Source: Ureibacillus terrenus (GTDB taxonomy: Bacteria; Bacillota; Bacilli; Bacillales_A; Planococcaceae). Taken from it: DNA of 64,000 bases. Location: positions 54,725 to 118,724 of the forward strand of contig NZ_VIGD01000010.1 in assembly GCF_006569205.1 (NCBI RefSeq). Direction: 5' to 3'. Positions 26,645 through 35,025 of this stretch are shown one piece after another; positions within the stretch are counted from its first letter, which is position 1, and every line of letters starts with the position of its first letter. The position numbers and the translations under genes were made by a program. A model generated the notes under the pieces. The model worked only from the letters and a program-made list of their open reading frames with translations. It had not been told where the DNA came from and searched no databases.

Positions 26645-27442
26645 GTGAATGCCCCAATAGGCGTAATTGATTCAGGTGTTGGCGGCTTAACGGTAGCAAA
26701 GCAAATCATGAGAGCTTTGCCAAATGAAACGATTTATTATATCGGTGATACTGCAAGGTGCCCCTATGGCCCACGTAAAAGTGGCGAAGTGCTCACTTTT
26801 ACGATGCAGTTGGCAAAAGCTCTGGAGCAAAAGGATGTCAAACTGCTCGTCATCGCCTGTAATACAGCAACAGCAGTTGCCCTTGATGCATTAAGAAAAG
26901 AACTTTCCATTCCAGTAGTAGGTGTCATCAATGCAGGAGCCCGGGCGGCAATCAAAAAAACAAAGCGGAATGAAATTGTTGTCCTTGCTACAGAAGGAAC
27001 CATTAGAAGCGGTGCATATGAAAGAGCGCTACTTTCTTTAAATACAAAAGCAAAAATCATTCCTTTGGCGTGTCCGACATTCGTACCGCTTGTAGAAAGC
27101 GGGGAATATGAAGGGCAATTCGCTTTTGAACTCGTAGCAAACGGTTTGATGCCGCTAAAAAATAAAAGTTTCGATACAGTCATTTTAGGCTGTACCCATT
27201 ATCCGATGATTCAGCATCATATCGAAAAAGTTGTGGGACCTGATGTAACGGTTTTATCATCAGCGGAAGAAACAGCAAAAGAAGTAAAGGAACTTTTAGT
27301 GAACCTTGATTTGTTGCGAACTGAAAAAAGCGAACCGCATCATATTTTTTATGTAACCGGTTCAGTGCCGATTTTTCGCACAATTGCTGAAAACTGGTTG
27401 GAAAGAAAAGAGTTGGATATCAGAAAAATAAAATTAAATTAA
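26645..27442 (+). CDS. racE: glutamate racemase
   Basis: Makes D-glutamate for peptidoglycan. 265 residues. Substrate and catalytic motifs: IGVIDSGVGGLTVAKQ (Asp and Ser), first cysteine in VIACNTATAVALD, second cysteine in VILGCTHYPMI. Start GTG 26645 is preceded by AGAGGCGG. In B. subtilis ysmB and gerM separate racE from rph; both are absent here. Confidence 0.96.
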   Translation: MNAPIGVIDSGVGGLTVAKQIMRALPNETIYYIGDTARCPYGPRKSGEVLTFTMQLAKALEQKDVKLLVIACNTATAVALDALRKELSIPVVGVINAGARAAIKKTKRNEIVVLATEGTIRSGAYERALLSLNTKAKIIPLACPTFVPLVESGEYEGQFAFELVANGLMPLKNKSFDTVILGCTHYPMIQHHIEKVVGPDVTVLSSAEETAKEVKELLVNLDLLRTEKSEPHHIFYVTGSVPIFRTIAENWLERKELDIRKIKLN

Positions 27443-27464
27443 TAAATCCTCAAACTCCCATTGC

Positions 27465-27527
27465 GTCTCATGCGATTCAGTACAGATGCGGCGTTTTCCG
27501 AATCGGTTGTACCGAATTGCATGAGAC
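27465..27527. repeat. long imperfect inverted repeat (20-bp arms)
   Basis: Arms 27465-27484 and 27508-27527 pair over 20 positions with one A-C mismatch and one G-U; loop of 23 bases. It lies between racE and the terminator at 27535. Confidence 0.7.
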
Positions 27528-27534
27528 ATGAAGA

Positions 27535-27564
27535 AAGCTCGAAAGGTCCTTTTCGAGCTTTTTT
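27535..27564 (+). terminator. intrinsic terminator of racE
   Basis: Ten-base-pair perfect stem (27535-27544 with 27551-27560) plus T residues. Confidence 0.9.
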
Positions 27565-27689
27565 ACTTGTAGACAAGTGCTACAAGCTATAAAAGATTGT
27601 ATGCCCAAGTGCATTTAAAAATGTGCAACGCTTTTTTCAAAAGGAAAAGTATGTTAAGATATGGACGATTATTTTTAGGAGGAAAGCGC

Positions 27690-28502
27690 ATGAGAACAGA
27701 TGGAAGAGAAGTCAATCAATTAAGACCGGTATCAATCGAAACAGATTATTTAATGCATCCGGAAGGATCCGTATTAATTCAGGTGGGGAATACAAAAGTG
27801 ATTTGTACGGCAACAATCGAAGATAAGGTGCCAAGTTTTCTTCGCGGACAAGGCAAAGGATGGATTACCGCGGAATATTCAATGCTGCCTAGAGCCACAA
27901 AAGAACGGACAATCCGCGAATCTGCCCGAGGCAAAATCAGCGGACGGACGATGGAAATTCAACGATTGATTGGACGGGCCTTAAGGGCAGTCGTTGATCT
28001 GGAAGCCTTTGGAGAACGCACGATATGGATTGACTGCGATGTCATTCAGGCGGATGGCGGAACACGGACAGCTTCCATTACCGGGGCATTCGTGGCTTTG
28101 ACACAGGCGGTCGCAAAAATCCATAAAGAAACGCCTTTTGAAAAATTTCCGATTACGGATTTTTTGGCCGCAACAAGCGTCGGAATCCTTGAATCCAATG
28201 GGGCAGTATTGGATTTGAACTTTGAGGAAGATTTTGAAGCGATGGTGGATATGAACCTTGTCATGACAGGAAGCGGACGCTTCGTCGAAATCCAGGGTAC
28301 CGGCGAAGAAGCCACATTTTCGCGCGAAGAATTAAACACATTGCTGGAACTTGGAGAAAAAGGAATCCGGGAATTAATCGAAATCCAAAAATCGGTTCTC
28401 GGAGAAGATGCAAAACTAATCGAGGATGCAAAATTACAACAAACTGAGGAAGCCGGGGAGTCAGAGAATCATGAAGCAAGTAGTCATAGCAACGAAAAAT
28501 AA
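27690..28502 (+). CDS. rph: ribonuclease PH
   Basis: Phosphorolytic 3'-exoribonuclease that trims tRNA 3' ends. From ATG 27690 (AGGAGG eight bases before) the protein is 270 residues; the core [20 protein letters not shown] to about residue 240 is canonical, with [20 protein letters not shown] as the phosphate-binding part. A charged C-terminal tail of about 25 residues ([20 protein letters not shown]) is longer than usual and its coding region overlaps the rdgB start by 32 bases. Confidence 0.95.
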   Translation: MRTDGREVNQLRPVSIETDYLMHPEGSVLIQVGNTKVICTATIEDKVPSFLRGQGKGWITAEYSMLPRATKERTIRESARGKISGRTMEIQRLIGRALRAVVDLEAFGERTIWIDCDVIQADGGTRTASITGAFVALTQAVAKIHKETPFEKFPITDFLAATSVGILESNGAVLDLNFEEDFEAMVDMNLVMTGSGRFVEIQGTGEEATFSREELNTLLELGEKGIRELIEIQKSVLGEDAKLIEDAKLQQTEEAGESENHEASSHSNEK

Positions 28503-29064
28503 AGGGAAAGCAAAAGATTTTGAGGCCATTTTCAAGCCGCTTGACTATGAGGTTGTCACGATGCTGGATATCGCGAGCGACATGGAAATCGAGGAGACAG
28601 GTTCAACCTTTGAAGAAAATGCGATTATAAAGGCGGAAACCCTTTCAAAAGCCCTTGGAAAAATCGTCATAGCGGATGACAGCGGTTTGGAGGTGGACGC
28701 CCTTGGAGGCGAACCGGGCGTGTTTTCCGCCCGCTACGCGGGGGATCATGACGATGAAGCGAATATTCAAAAAGTGCTTGAGAAATTAATAGGGGTGCCG
28801 GATGAAGAACGCACGGCCCGTTTCGTCTGCGCCATTGCGATCAGCGGTCCGGACATCGAAACGAAAACGTTCCGGGGCACCTGCGAAGGGAAAATTTTGC
28901 ATGAAAAGCGGGGCACAAACGGTTTCGGCTATGATCCCATTTTCTATGTTCCGGAATTGGGCCGCACAATGGCCGAATTGACGCCGGAAGAAAAAGGGGC
29001 CATCTCCCATCGCGGGAATGCCATCCGGAAATTGACAAAAGAACTTCCAAACATTTTGAAATGA
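28471..29064 (+). CDS. rdgB: XTP/dITP diphosphatase (RdgB/HAM1)
   Basis: House-cleaning enzyme that removes deaminated purine nucleotides. 197 residues. Motifs: [18 protein letters not shown] at the start, [20 protein letters not shown] near residue 69, [11 protein letters not shown] near 149 and [11 protein letters not shown] near the end. ATG 28471 has GGGGAG upstream and lies within the rph end, so the two are coupled. B. subtilis YsnA is the counterpart. Confidence 0.95.
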   Translation: MKQVVIATKNKGKAKDFEAIFKPLDYEVVTMLDIASDMEIEETGSTFEENAIIKAETLSKALGKIVIADDSGLEVDALGGEPGVFSARYAGDHDDEANIQKVLEKLIGVPDEERTARFVCAIAISGPDIETKTFRGTCEGKILHEKRGTNGFGYDPIFYVPELGRTMAELTPEEKGAISHRGNAIRKLTKELPNILK

Positions 29065-29093
29065 TTGAAAAGATAATTATTTTCTATTATTAA

Positions 29094-29122
29094 TTGAATC
29101 CTCCATAAGAATTCGTTATAGT
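29094..29122 (+). promoter_or_regulatory. sigma-A promoter of the PhnA-family gene
   Basis: TTGAAT at 29094-29099, 17-base spacer, TATAGT at 29117-29122, 35 bases before the start codon. Confidence 0.75.
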
Positions 29123-29156
29123 AGTAGGGAACAATTGTTGAGATGGAGGAAATGAA

Positions 29157-29486
29157 ATGATACCAAACTGTCCAAAATGCAATTCGGAATATACGTATGA
29201 AGACGGAAATTTGTTGGTTTGCCCTGAATGCGCCTACGAATGGACAGGGGAAGAACAGGCAGAAGAAAATGGGCTGGTCGTTAAAGACGCCTATGGAAAT
29301 ATTCTGCAAGACGGTGATTCCGTGACGATCATCAAAGATTTGAAGGTAAAAGGAACTTCATCCGTTTTAAAAATGGGAACAAAGGTGAAAAACATCCGGT
29401 TAGTGGAAGGCGACCATAACATCGATTGCAAAATTGACGGTTTTGGAGCGATGAAGCTGAAATCGGAATTCGTGAAGAAAGCATAA
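29157..29486 (+). CDS. PhnA/YjdM family zinc-ribbon protein
   Basis: 109 residues. N-terminal zinc ribbon with CPKC (5-8) and CPEC (about 22-25), followed by the PhnA domain [26 protein letters not shown]. The family was first named for a phosphonate operon but its members are widespread and their function is unclear. GGAGGAAATGAA precedes ATG 29157. Single-gene unit with own promoter and terminator. Confidence 0.88.
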   Translation: MIPNCPKCNSEYTYEDGNLLVCPECAYEWTGEEQAEENGLVVKDAYGNILQDGDSVTIIKDLKVKGTSSVLKMGTKVKNIRLVEGDHNIDCKIDGFGAMKLKSEFVKKA

Positions 29487-29513
29487 AAGGGGCTCAAGCA
29501 GCCTCTTTTTTTA
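29487..29513 (+). terminator. intrinsic terminator
   Basis: Eight-base-pair stem with one G-U (29487-29494 with 29500-29507) and a T run, after the PhnA-family gene. Confidence 0.8.
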
Positions 29514-29706
29514 TGGATTGCAAATTGAAATTCGGGGCAGATAAAATTATGGAAGCAAGTATTTTTCTAAAAGGATTTGCATATCTACTCTATAACACAT
29601 TTTGGAGTTAGGAGTCTGAGGCTTTTACATTTTTGGCAAAATTGTTTAATATCATTTATGAGGATGATGTTTCGCTTTTAGATATCAGACGGTTAGGGGG
29701 AAGGCA

Positions 29707-30210
29707 ATGAGAATATTAGTGATGAGCGACACCCATGGAGACGCGGAAATTATCCGGAAGGTGCGGAATCGCCATCCGGAGGCGGATACGGTCATTCACT
29801 GCGGGGACAGTGAACTCGATTATGAGCATCCCTATTTGGAAGGGGCGAAACGGGTCCGGGGAAATTGCGACCGGGACAAACGTTTTCCTAATGAAGAATT
29901 GTTCGAAGCGGAAGGAAAAAAGATTTTGGTGACCCATGGCCATTTATTCAATGTAAAGTCCACGACGCTGAATTTATTCTACCGCGCGAAAGAAGTGGAA
30001 GCGGATGCGGTATTCTTCGGCCATTCCCATTTGCTTGGGGCGGAGTTGATCGATGATATTTTGTTTGTCAATCCGGGCAGTTTGTTAAAGCCGCGCGGAA
30101 TCGATCAAAAAAGCTATGTGCTTGTAGATTTCCTTGAGGAGATTTGGAAGGTGACGGCCTACACCGATCAAGGGGAAGAAATCTTTCAGACAGAGTTTGT
30201 TCAGGAATAA
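29707..30210 (+). CDS. metallophosphoesterase (YfcE/MJ0936 family, YsnB-like)
   Basis: 167 residues with calcineurin-type metal motifs: MSDTHGD (6-12), IHCGDSE (about 30-36), GNCD (about 51-54), VTHGHLF (about 75-81) and FFGHSH (about 101-106). Single-domain members hydrolyse phosphodiesters in vitro; the cellular substrate is unknown. TTAGGGGGAAGGCA precedes ATG 29707. Occupies the ysnB position after rdgB. Confidence 0.88.
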   Translation: MRILVMSDTHGDAEIIRKVRNRHPEADTVIHCGDSELDYEHPYLEGAKRVRGNCDRDKRFPNEELFEAEGKKILVTHGHLFNVKSTTLNLFYRAKEVEADAVFFGHSHLLGAELIDDILFVNPGSLLKPRGIDQKSYVLVDFLEEIWKVTAYTDQGEEIFQTEFVQE

Positions 30211-30221
30211 TCGGATGAACA

Positions 30222-30277
30222 TGTAGTGTGAAAATTATCAAAAAATTTCATTTTGCTGTTGACATTTTCACACTACA
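30222..30277. repeat. 14-bp perfect inverted repeat over the tRNA promoter
   Basis: Arms 30222-30235 and 30264-30277 are perfectly complementary and 28 bases apart. The right arm begins at the last base of the tRNA -35 hexamer. It lies just past the ysnB-like stop and has no T tail, so it is not a standard terminator. Confidence 0.6.
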
Positions 30278-30287
30278 CTAATATAAT
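30259..30287 (+). promoter_or_regulatory. consensus promoter of tRNA-Arg
   Basis: Perfect TTGACA (30259-30264), 17-base spacer, perfect TATAAT (30282-30287), about 45 bases before the mature tRNA. Typical of a stable-RNA promoter. Confidence 0.9.
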
Positions 30288-30332
30288 AAATATTGTCCGT
30301 CGGGGAAATGAAAAAATGAAAAAATGAAAAAT

Positions 30333-30406
<74 letters not shown>

Positions 30407-30411
30407 CTAGA

Positions 30412-30449
30412 AAAAAGCCTTACAGCCTCCATGGTTGTAAGGCTTTTTA
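30412..30449 (+). terminator. intrinsic terminator of tRNA-Arg
   Basis: Stem 30412-30424 with 30436-30448 (about 13 base pairs), ending in a T run. Confidence 0.92.
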
Positions 30450-30507
30450 TTGCAGTTTTCAAAACAAGAAGGTTTCCCTGATAAGTTGATAGGTTAAAAG
30501 GGGATAA

Positions 30508-30533
30508 AAAAGAAGGCATTATCCAAATGCCTT
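30508..30533 (-). terminator. minus-strand terminator
   Basis: Eight-base-pair stem (30513-30520 with 30526-30533); on the minus strand it is followed by a T-rich tract (30504-30512). It lies downstream of the 29-codon gene. Confidence 0.65.
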
Positions 30534-30552
30534 GGGGGAAACGGAGGGTCTG

Positions 30553-30642
30553 TCACCATATGAACAAGATCAGCGCGGCCGCGGCGATGCCGACATAAAT
30601 CCAGAAGGAATTTTCCTTCATGCAAGATGTGAATCTTTTCAT
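30553..30642 (-). CDS. 29-residue single-pass membrane peptide
   Basis: AAAGGAGGGGATGAA directly precedes ATG 30642. The product MKRFTSCMKENSFWIYVGIA continues AAALILFIW: a basic N-terminus and one C-terminal hydrophobic helix. A terminator for this strand follows. Family not recognised. Confidence 0.6.
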   Translation of the reverse strand: MKRFTSCMKENSFWIYVGIAAAALILFIW

Positions 30643-30788
30643 TTCATCCCCTCCTTTTCATTACAATGTATTCCTTTATAAAATACAAAGTATGAACAAA
30701 TGCACCAATCTCTGCTGATTCGTTATCTTTTTTCAATCAAGTCCTCATCAAAATATATACCACATCCGGCGCAAGAAAAAACAAGGCG

Positions 30789-31112
30789 TCACAGCGACGC
30801 CTTGCCTTTGACCACTTTTCCGGTGATGGTGATCGAGCAATCCTCTTCCTCGATGGTCAATTCCACTGTTTCTCCAACATAGACGGGCGATTGGAAATGC
30901 AGCCGGAATACCGCCGGGAATTGCATGTTGTCGAATTCGTTTGCCAGGATGCCCCAAACCTTTGCCATCGTCAACATGCCATGGGCGACTTTTCCGGAAA
31001 ATCCATGGGCTTTTGCGTATTCAGGATTCAGATGGATCGGATTGACATCCCCTGACAGCTCCGCATAGCTTTCAATATCCTGTTCGGTCACTTTAAACCG
31101 TATTGTTTTCAA
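30789..31112 (-). CDS. MaoC-type dehydratase, C-terminal-half subunit
   Basis: About 107 residues of the R-specific hydratase hot-dog fold: SYAELSGDVNPIHLNPEYAKAHGF with the catalytic Asp/His pair (D, H) and GKVAHGMLTMA. TTG 31112 is preferred because AGGTGG is five bases upstream; a TTG at 31127 has no site. The coding region overlaps the end of the preceding gene. With that FAS1-like partner it probably forms a two-subunit (3R)-hydroxyacyl-thioester dehydratase. Last gene of the biotin-box operon. Confidence 0.8.
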   Translation of the reverse strand: MKTIRFKVTEQDIESYAELSGDVNPIHLNPEYAKAHGFSGKVAHGMLTMAKVWGILANEFDNMQFPAVFRLHFQSPVYVGETVELTIEEEDCSITITGKVVKGKASL

Positions 31113-31503
31113 AGAAACCACCTGCAATCAAATGAGAGATTCCGTTAAAACAAAGATGATTCTCCTGATCAAAGATTACCAGTTCTTCAATCAGAAACCA
31201 TCTGCCTTGGCGAAATGAATGGCTGCGCAACTTGACGGCTCCAACATAAGCCCTGTCCGCATACATGATCCGATGCGGCCTGCATTCCTGCTTACGCAGT
31301 ATAACGGGTTCGGCCAGTTGCCATGGTTTTTCGATGTGCCGATAGGCGATCATCGGAAGGGCAGGGGGGAGGGGGATTCCTTCAAAGCCTTCCTCTAATG
31401 CCGCTTCCAAACTGTAATAGATCGCCTTTTTCACACCTGCCAAACCGCAATACCGCTGGACTTCTTCTTTCGTAAAATGAAAAGAAAAATATTCCGATTT
31501 CAA
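31093..31503 (-). CDS. FAS1-type MaoC dehydratase N-terminal-half subunit
   Basis: 136 residues resembling the non-catalytic hot-dog half found in two-part MaoC dehydratases: FSFHFTKEEVQRYCGLAG, GIPLPPALPMIAYRH, and a C-terminal LVIFDQENHLCFNGISHLIAGG. It lacks the D-H catalytic pair, which is in the next gene. Start TTG 31503 follows GAGGTGAT. Overlaps the next gene by 20 bases. Confidence 0.7.
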   Translation of the reverse strand: MKSEYFSFHFTKEEVQRYCGLAGVKKAIYYSLEAALEEGFEGIPLPPALPMIAYRHIEKPWQLAEPVILRKQECRPHRIMYADRAYVGAVKLRSHSFRQGRWFLIEELVIFDQENHLCFNGISHLIAGGFFENNTV

Positions 31504-31618
31504 ATGATCACCTCATGTATTCAAGAGGAAGCCTCCTTCTTTTTGCAAACCAAAAAGAAAAGGGGAAGCGCCATCTTTTTATATACGTGGAAGAAGATTT
31601 TCCTCCGCTTCTGCGGTT

Positions 31619-32710
31619 TCACACCGTTTCAAACAGCACGGCTACCCCGACGCCGCCGCCGCTTCCGATTGCGGCAAGAACGTACCTCGCCTGTGGCCGG
31701 CGCTGAACTTCGTAAAACAACCTTGTTACCAATACCGCCCCGGAGGCCCCGTATGGATGGCCAATCGCAAGGGCGCCTCCACGTACATTTAATTTTACAT
31801 AAGGAATCGACAGTTCCCGGGCGCACGCGACAACCTTGGAAGCAAAGGCTTCGTTGATTTCGATGAGATCCAGATCGCCAATCGTCAATCCGTTCCGTTC
31901 CAGCAGCGCCTTGATTGCCGGCACCGGGGCAACTCCCGGATAAAAAGGGTGCACCCCTGAAACCTGGCTGTCCACGAAACGGAGAACCGGCTGATACCCC
32001 AGTTTTTCTGCAAGATGCGCCTCCATCACAAGCACTGCGCCTGCTCCGTCATGGATGCCGCAGCTGTTCGCAGCCGTGACCGTTCCATTTTTTACAAAAG
32101 CTGGAGCCGCCCGCTTGATGATTTTTTCTATATTCCGTTTGCGGCGCCAAACCTCATCCTGTTCCAAATCTCCTATGGGAAGTATTTCCTCTTCATGGAA
32201 TCCCAGCTCAAAAGCCTCTCTGCTCCGCTTCCAGCTCAACAATGCATATTCATCCTGCATTTCCCTGGTGATGCGAAACTTTTCAGCAACATATTCCGCC
32301 GCCACTCCCATATCCGGATCGCCGATGGAATCCGGCGAAAAACGGGCCCGCTTCGGGAAGGGGGAGGTGCTGGCGCTCTCAACTCCCCCTGCGATGAAGC
32401 ATGAACCGGAGCCGGCGCGAATCAAAAGGCAGGCCATCCGGACGGCTTCAAGCCCTGCGGAACACTGACGGTCAAGCGTAATTCCCGGCACGGAAAAGGG
32501 GAGGCCTGCTTCCAAAGCCGATAGACGGGCGATATTGCCCCCCGGACCGACGACATTGCCGAGAATCACATCATGGATATGCTGTTCAATACCTGCCGAT
32601 AAATGGGACAGGAGCGGCGCGGCCAATTGATGGGGTTCCAGATGTTTTAAGGCGCCTTTCTCGCGGGCTATCGGTGTTCTTTTTGCAGCCACAATCACGG
32701 CCTCGTTCAT
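31619..32710 (-). CDS. yhfS: thiolase-family protein (YhfS-like)
   Basis: 363 residues, shorter than typical thiolases (about 390), as is B. subtilis YhfS. The acylated Cys is in LDRQCSAGLEAV and the His in GHPYGASGA. The second catalytic Cys, normally in CIGGGMG, is replaced: the end reads IGSGGGVGVA. Claisen condensation or thiolysis may therefore be impaired or altered. AGGGGGAGGACAAA precedes ATG 32710. It lies between the acyl-CoA ligase and MaoC genes of the biotin-box operon. Confidence 0.85.
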   Translation of the reverse strand: MNEAVIVAAKRTPIAREKGALKHLEPHQLAAPLLSHLSAGIEQHIHDVILGNVVGPGGNIARLSALEAGLPFSVPGITLDRQCSAGLEAVRMACLLIRAGSGSCFIAGGVESASTSPFPKRARFSPDSIGDPDMGVAAEYVAEKFRITREMQDEYALLSWKRSREAFELGFHEEEILPIGDLEQDEVWRRKRNIEKIIKRAAPAFVKNGTVTAANSCGIHDGAGAVLVMEAHLAEKLGYQPVLRFVDSQVSGVHPFYPGVAPVPAIKALLERNGLTIGDLDLIEINEAFASKVVACARELSIPYVKLNVRGGALAIGHPYGASGAVLVTRLFYEVQRRPQARYVLAAIGSGGGVGVAVLFETV

Positions 32711-32765
32711 TTTGTCCTCCCCCTTCGCTTTTCCGGCAAGTCCTGTTGCATTCTGGTGGAAAAAA

Positions 32766-34226
32766 TTATAAAGCCGCACCCGCCGATTTCCCCTCGAGCA
32801 GCGCCCCGAGTTCCCCCCTGGCGATTTTTCCGCTTGTCGTCAAGGGCATTTCTTCAATAAAAAACCATTTGCGCGGAACTTTATAGGAAGCCAAATGTTT
32901 TTTGCATAATCTTTTTAATTCGAGAACGGATGCCTTCCCCTGAATGACAGCAGCGGGAATCTGCCCCCAATAAGGGTCCTTCAATCCGGCCACTGCCGCT
33001 TTTTCCACTCCCGGATGCATCGATAATACCGCTTCGATTTCTTCGGGGAAAATATTTTTTGCCCCGTACAAAATCATATTGTTTTCCCGTCCGGCAAGAT
33101 AAAGATTCCCTTCCTGGTCCATCCAGCCCAAATCATCCACCGTAATCCAGCCTTCATCATCCGCTATGGATTGCACCGATTGACCCGGTTCATGAATATA
33201 GCCGATGAATGTCATCGGACTTCGCACATAAATTTTACCGATTTCGCCTATTTCACAGATTTCTCCGTTTTTGCGGCGAATTTGAATCTCTACGTTATGA
33301 AAAGGGCGGCCGACGGAATCCGGTTTGATGTCATCCTTGGAAAAGGTGACAAAACTCAGTTCGCCCGCTCCGTAAAATTCATACAAGTGAAGGTTCGGAA
33401 ACATCTTGCGGATTCTTTGACGGGTATGGGTTTCAAGTTTCGCACCGGAGGAAATCATTTTCAGGGGCTTCGGTACATTCACATTTTCTCTTAAAAGCGC
33501 TTCGGCCATTGTCGGCACTAAATACATGACCGTCAGCGGAGATTCTTCCAATTTCATAAGCGTTTTCACAGGAGAAAATTTCTCCAATAAATGCACGGTT
33601 CCTCCGATGTATAAAGTGCTCATTGCGCCATATAAAAAATGGGAATGAAGAAGAGGCCCGGGAATCAGCACATGGTCGTTTTCCCCGATTCCCAAATCGC
33701 ACCGTGTGCATGCAAAGCTTTCGATCCAGGACGAATGGGAGCGGATAAAAGCTTTCGGTGAACCGGTCGATCCGGAAGTGAAACCGAGATAAAAGGGAAG
33801 CGACTGGTCGCTTACTTCCGATCTTACCGGTGTCGGCACTTCTTCCAAGTCTTTTTTCCATTCTTCCCAAACCAACAGATTTGGATGAAGCCCTTTCACT
33901 TTTGGAAGGAAACCTGCCGTTGTAATCAGGACATCGGGTTGCGCCAGTTGAAGGCGTTTGGAAAGTTCCTGCTTCTTCCATTTCAAATCAAGGGGAACCG
34001 CGATCCATCCGGCTGCTACAGCCCCTGCAAAAAGTAGAAGAAACGGAATTCCGTTCGGCAAAAAGAATGCGGCGGTTTTGTTTTTTGAGCTTCCGGCTTG
34101 AAACCAGGCAGCCGTTTTCCGCACCATTTCATCCCATTGGCGGTATGTCAACATTTGATGATCGGCAATGATGGCGGCTTTGTCGGGAAAATGCTGCGCA
34201 TGCCGCGAATAAGGTGAAGTAATCAT
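32766..34226 (-). CDS. yhfT: acyl-CoA ligase / AMP-dependent synthetase (YhfT-like)
   Basis: 486 residues of the ANL superfamily. P-loop GFTSGSTGSPKAFIRSH near residue 150, LYEFYGAGELS (A5-like), VDDLGWMDQEGNLYLAGRENN, and catalytic Lys in LTTSGKIARGEL. Acyl substrate unknown. ATG 34226 is eight bases after AAAGGAGGG. The order bioY-ligase-thiolase equals yhfU-yhfT-yhfS of B. subtilis, and the bioY stop overlaps this start region. Confidence 0.88.
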   Translation of the reverse strand: MITSPYSRHAQHFPDKAAIIADHQMLTYRQWDEMVRKTAAWFQAGSSKNKTAAFFLPNGIPFLLLFAGAVAAGWIAVPLDLKWKKQELSKRLQLAQPDVLITTAGFLPKVKGLHPNLLVWEEWKKDLEEVPTPVRSEVSDQSLPFYLGFTSGSTGSPKAFIRSHSSWIESFACTRCDLGIGENDHVLIPGPLLHSHFLYGAMSTLYIGGTVHLLEKFSPVKTLMKLEESPLTVMYLVPTMAEALLRENVNVPKPLKMISSGAKLETHTRQRIRKMFPNLHLYEFYGAGELSFVTFSKDDIKPDSVGRPFHNVEIQIRRKNGEICEIGEIGKIYVRSPMTFIGYIHEPGQSVQSIADDEGWITVDDLGWMDQEGNLYLAGRENNMILYGAKNIFPEEIEAVLSMHPGVEKAAVAGLKDPYWGQIPAAVIQGKASVLELKRLCKKHLASYKVPRKWFFIEEMPLTTSGKIARGELGALLEGKSAGAAL

Positions 34227-34230
34227 CACC

Positions 34231-34794
34231 TTATCCCTCCTTTAATTGTGCCGGAGCAGAATGAGAAAAGATCGGATATTTCTGCAATCTGTAAACAAGT
34301 ATGGACGCGATGGCGGCTTTCGCGAGATCGCCGGGAACATAAACAAGGCTCAATTTGATTGCATCGAGCAGAGGCAAATCCATCACAAATGCCTGCACCG
34401 GAACACCTGTTAAATAGACGGAAAAGACGCCGGCCGTCAAATTGGCGGCAAGGATGTGCCGGAACTTCAACATATGCAATTTCGAGAAAATCAGGCCGAT
34501 GAAAAATGCCGCAATCACATAGCCGATCAAATAGCCTCCGCTCGGCCCAAAAAAGACTCCGATTCCTCCTCGTCCGCCCGGCAACAGCGGCATTCCCGCG
34601 GCGACGACCAATAAAAAGACGACAATGCTTAAAGAACCGAGCCGCGGACCAAGAATGCCGCCGGCCAAGAGGACACCCAATGTTTGAAGAGTGATCGGTA
34701 CAGGAGTAAATGATAGAGTTATTGGCGGTATGAGTCCCAAAATTCCCATAAAAGCCGCAAATAAGGCCACATATGTAATCTCCCTGATTTTCAT
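34231..34794 (-). CDS. bioY: biotin ECF transporter S component BioY
   Basis: 187 residues with six hydrophobic segments; family blocks PPITLSFTPVPITLQTLGVLL and GGRGGIGVFFGPSGGYLIGY are clear. It binds biotin and works alone or with the shared ECF energising module. ATG 34794 is seven bases after AGGAGG; an in-frame TTG at 34800 is too close. First gene of the operon and preceded by two BirA-like boxes. Confidence 0.93.
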   Translation of the reverse strand: MKIREITYVALFAAFMGILGLIPPITLSFTPVPITLQTLGVLLAGGILGPRLGSLSIVVFLLVVAAGMPLLPGGRGGIGVFFGPSGGYLIGYVIAAFFIGLIFSKLHMLKFRHILAANLTAGVFSVYLTGVPVQAFVMDLPLLDAIKLSLVYVPGDLAKAAIASILVYRLQKYPIFSHSAPAQLKEG

Positions 34795-34811
34795 CTTCAA
34801 TCCTCCTAATA

Positions 34812-34838
34812 GTTAACTATAATATTGATAAGGTTGAC
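34812..34838. promoter_or_regulatory. BirA-like box 2
   Basis: GTTAACT (34812-34818), 13-base spacer, GGTTGAC (34832-34838), resembling the Bacillus BirA operator halves GTTAACC and GGTTAAC. It lies next to the bioY ribosome binding site. Confidence 0.5.
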
Positions 34839-34865
34839 ATAAATTTATCGCAACAACCCTATATA

Positions 34866-34893
34866 TGTCAACCTATTCATTTAATAGGTTTAC
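34866..34893. promoter_or_regulatory. BirA-like box 1 overlapping a -35 element
   Basis: GTCAACC (34867-34873), 13-base spacer, GGTTTAC (34887-34893); the arms extend to eleven bases. On the minus strand TTGACA, a perfect -35 hexamer, is the complement of 34866-34871, so a bound BirA would cover it. Confidence 0.6.
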
Positions 34894-34920
34894 TTATATT
34901 TTCCATTAAATTTGGACAAG

Positions 34921-34962
34921 CAAAAAAATAAACCTTACAACCGAAAAGGATGTAAGGTTTAT
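34921..34962 (-). terminator. minus-strand terminator of the saccharopine-dehydrogenase-like gene
   Basis: Twelve-base-pair stem (34928-34939 with 34951-34962) followed on the minus strand by a long T run. Confidence 0.85.
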
Positions 34963-35025
34963 ATTATTTACTAATAATGGTATTTCCCGAGAAATAATTT
35001 GGAAGAGGAAATATGATCAAACAAA

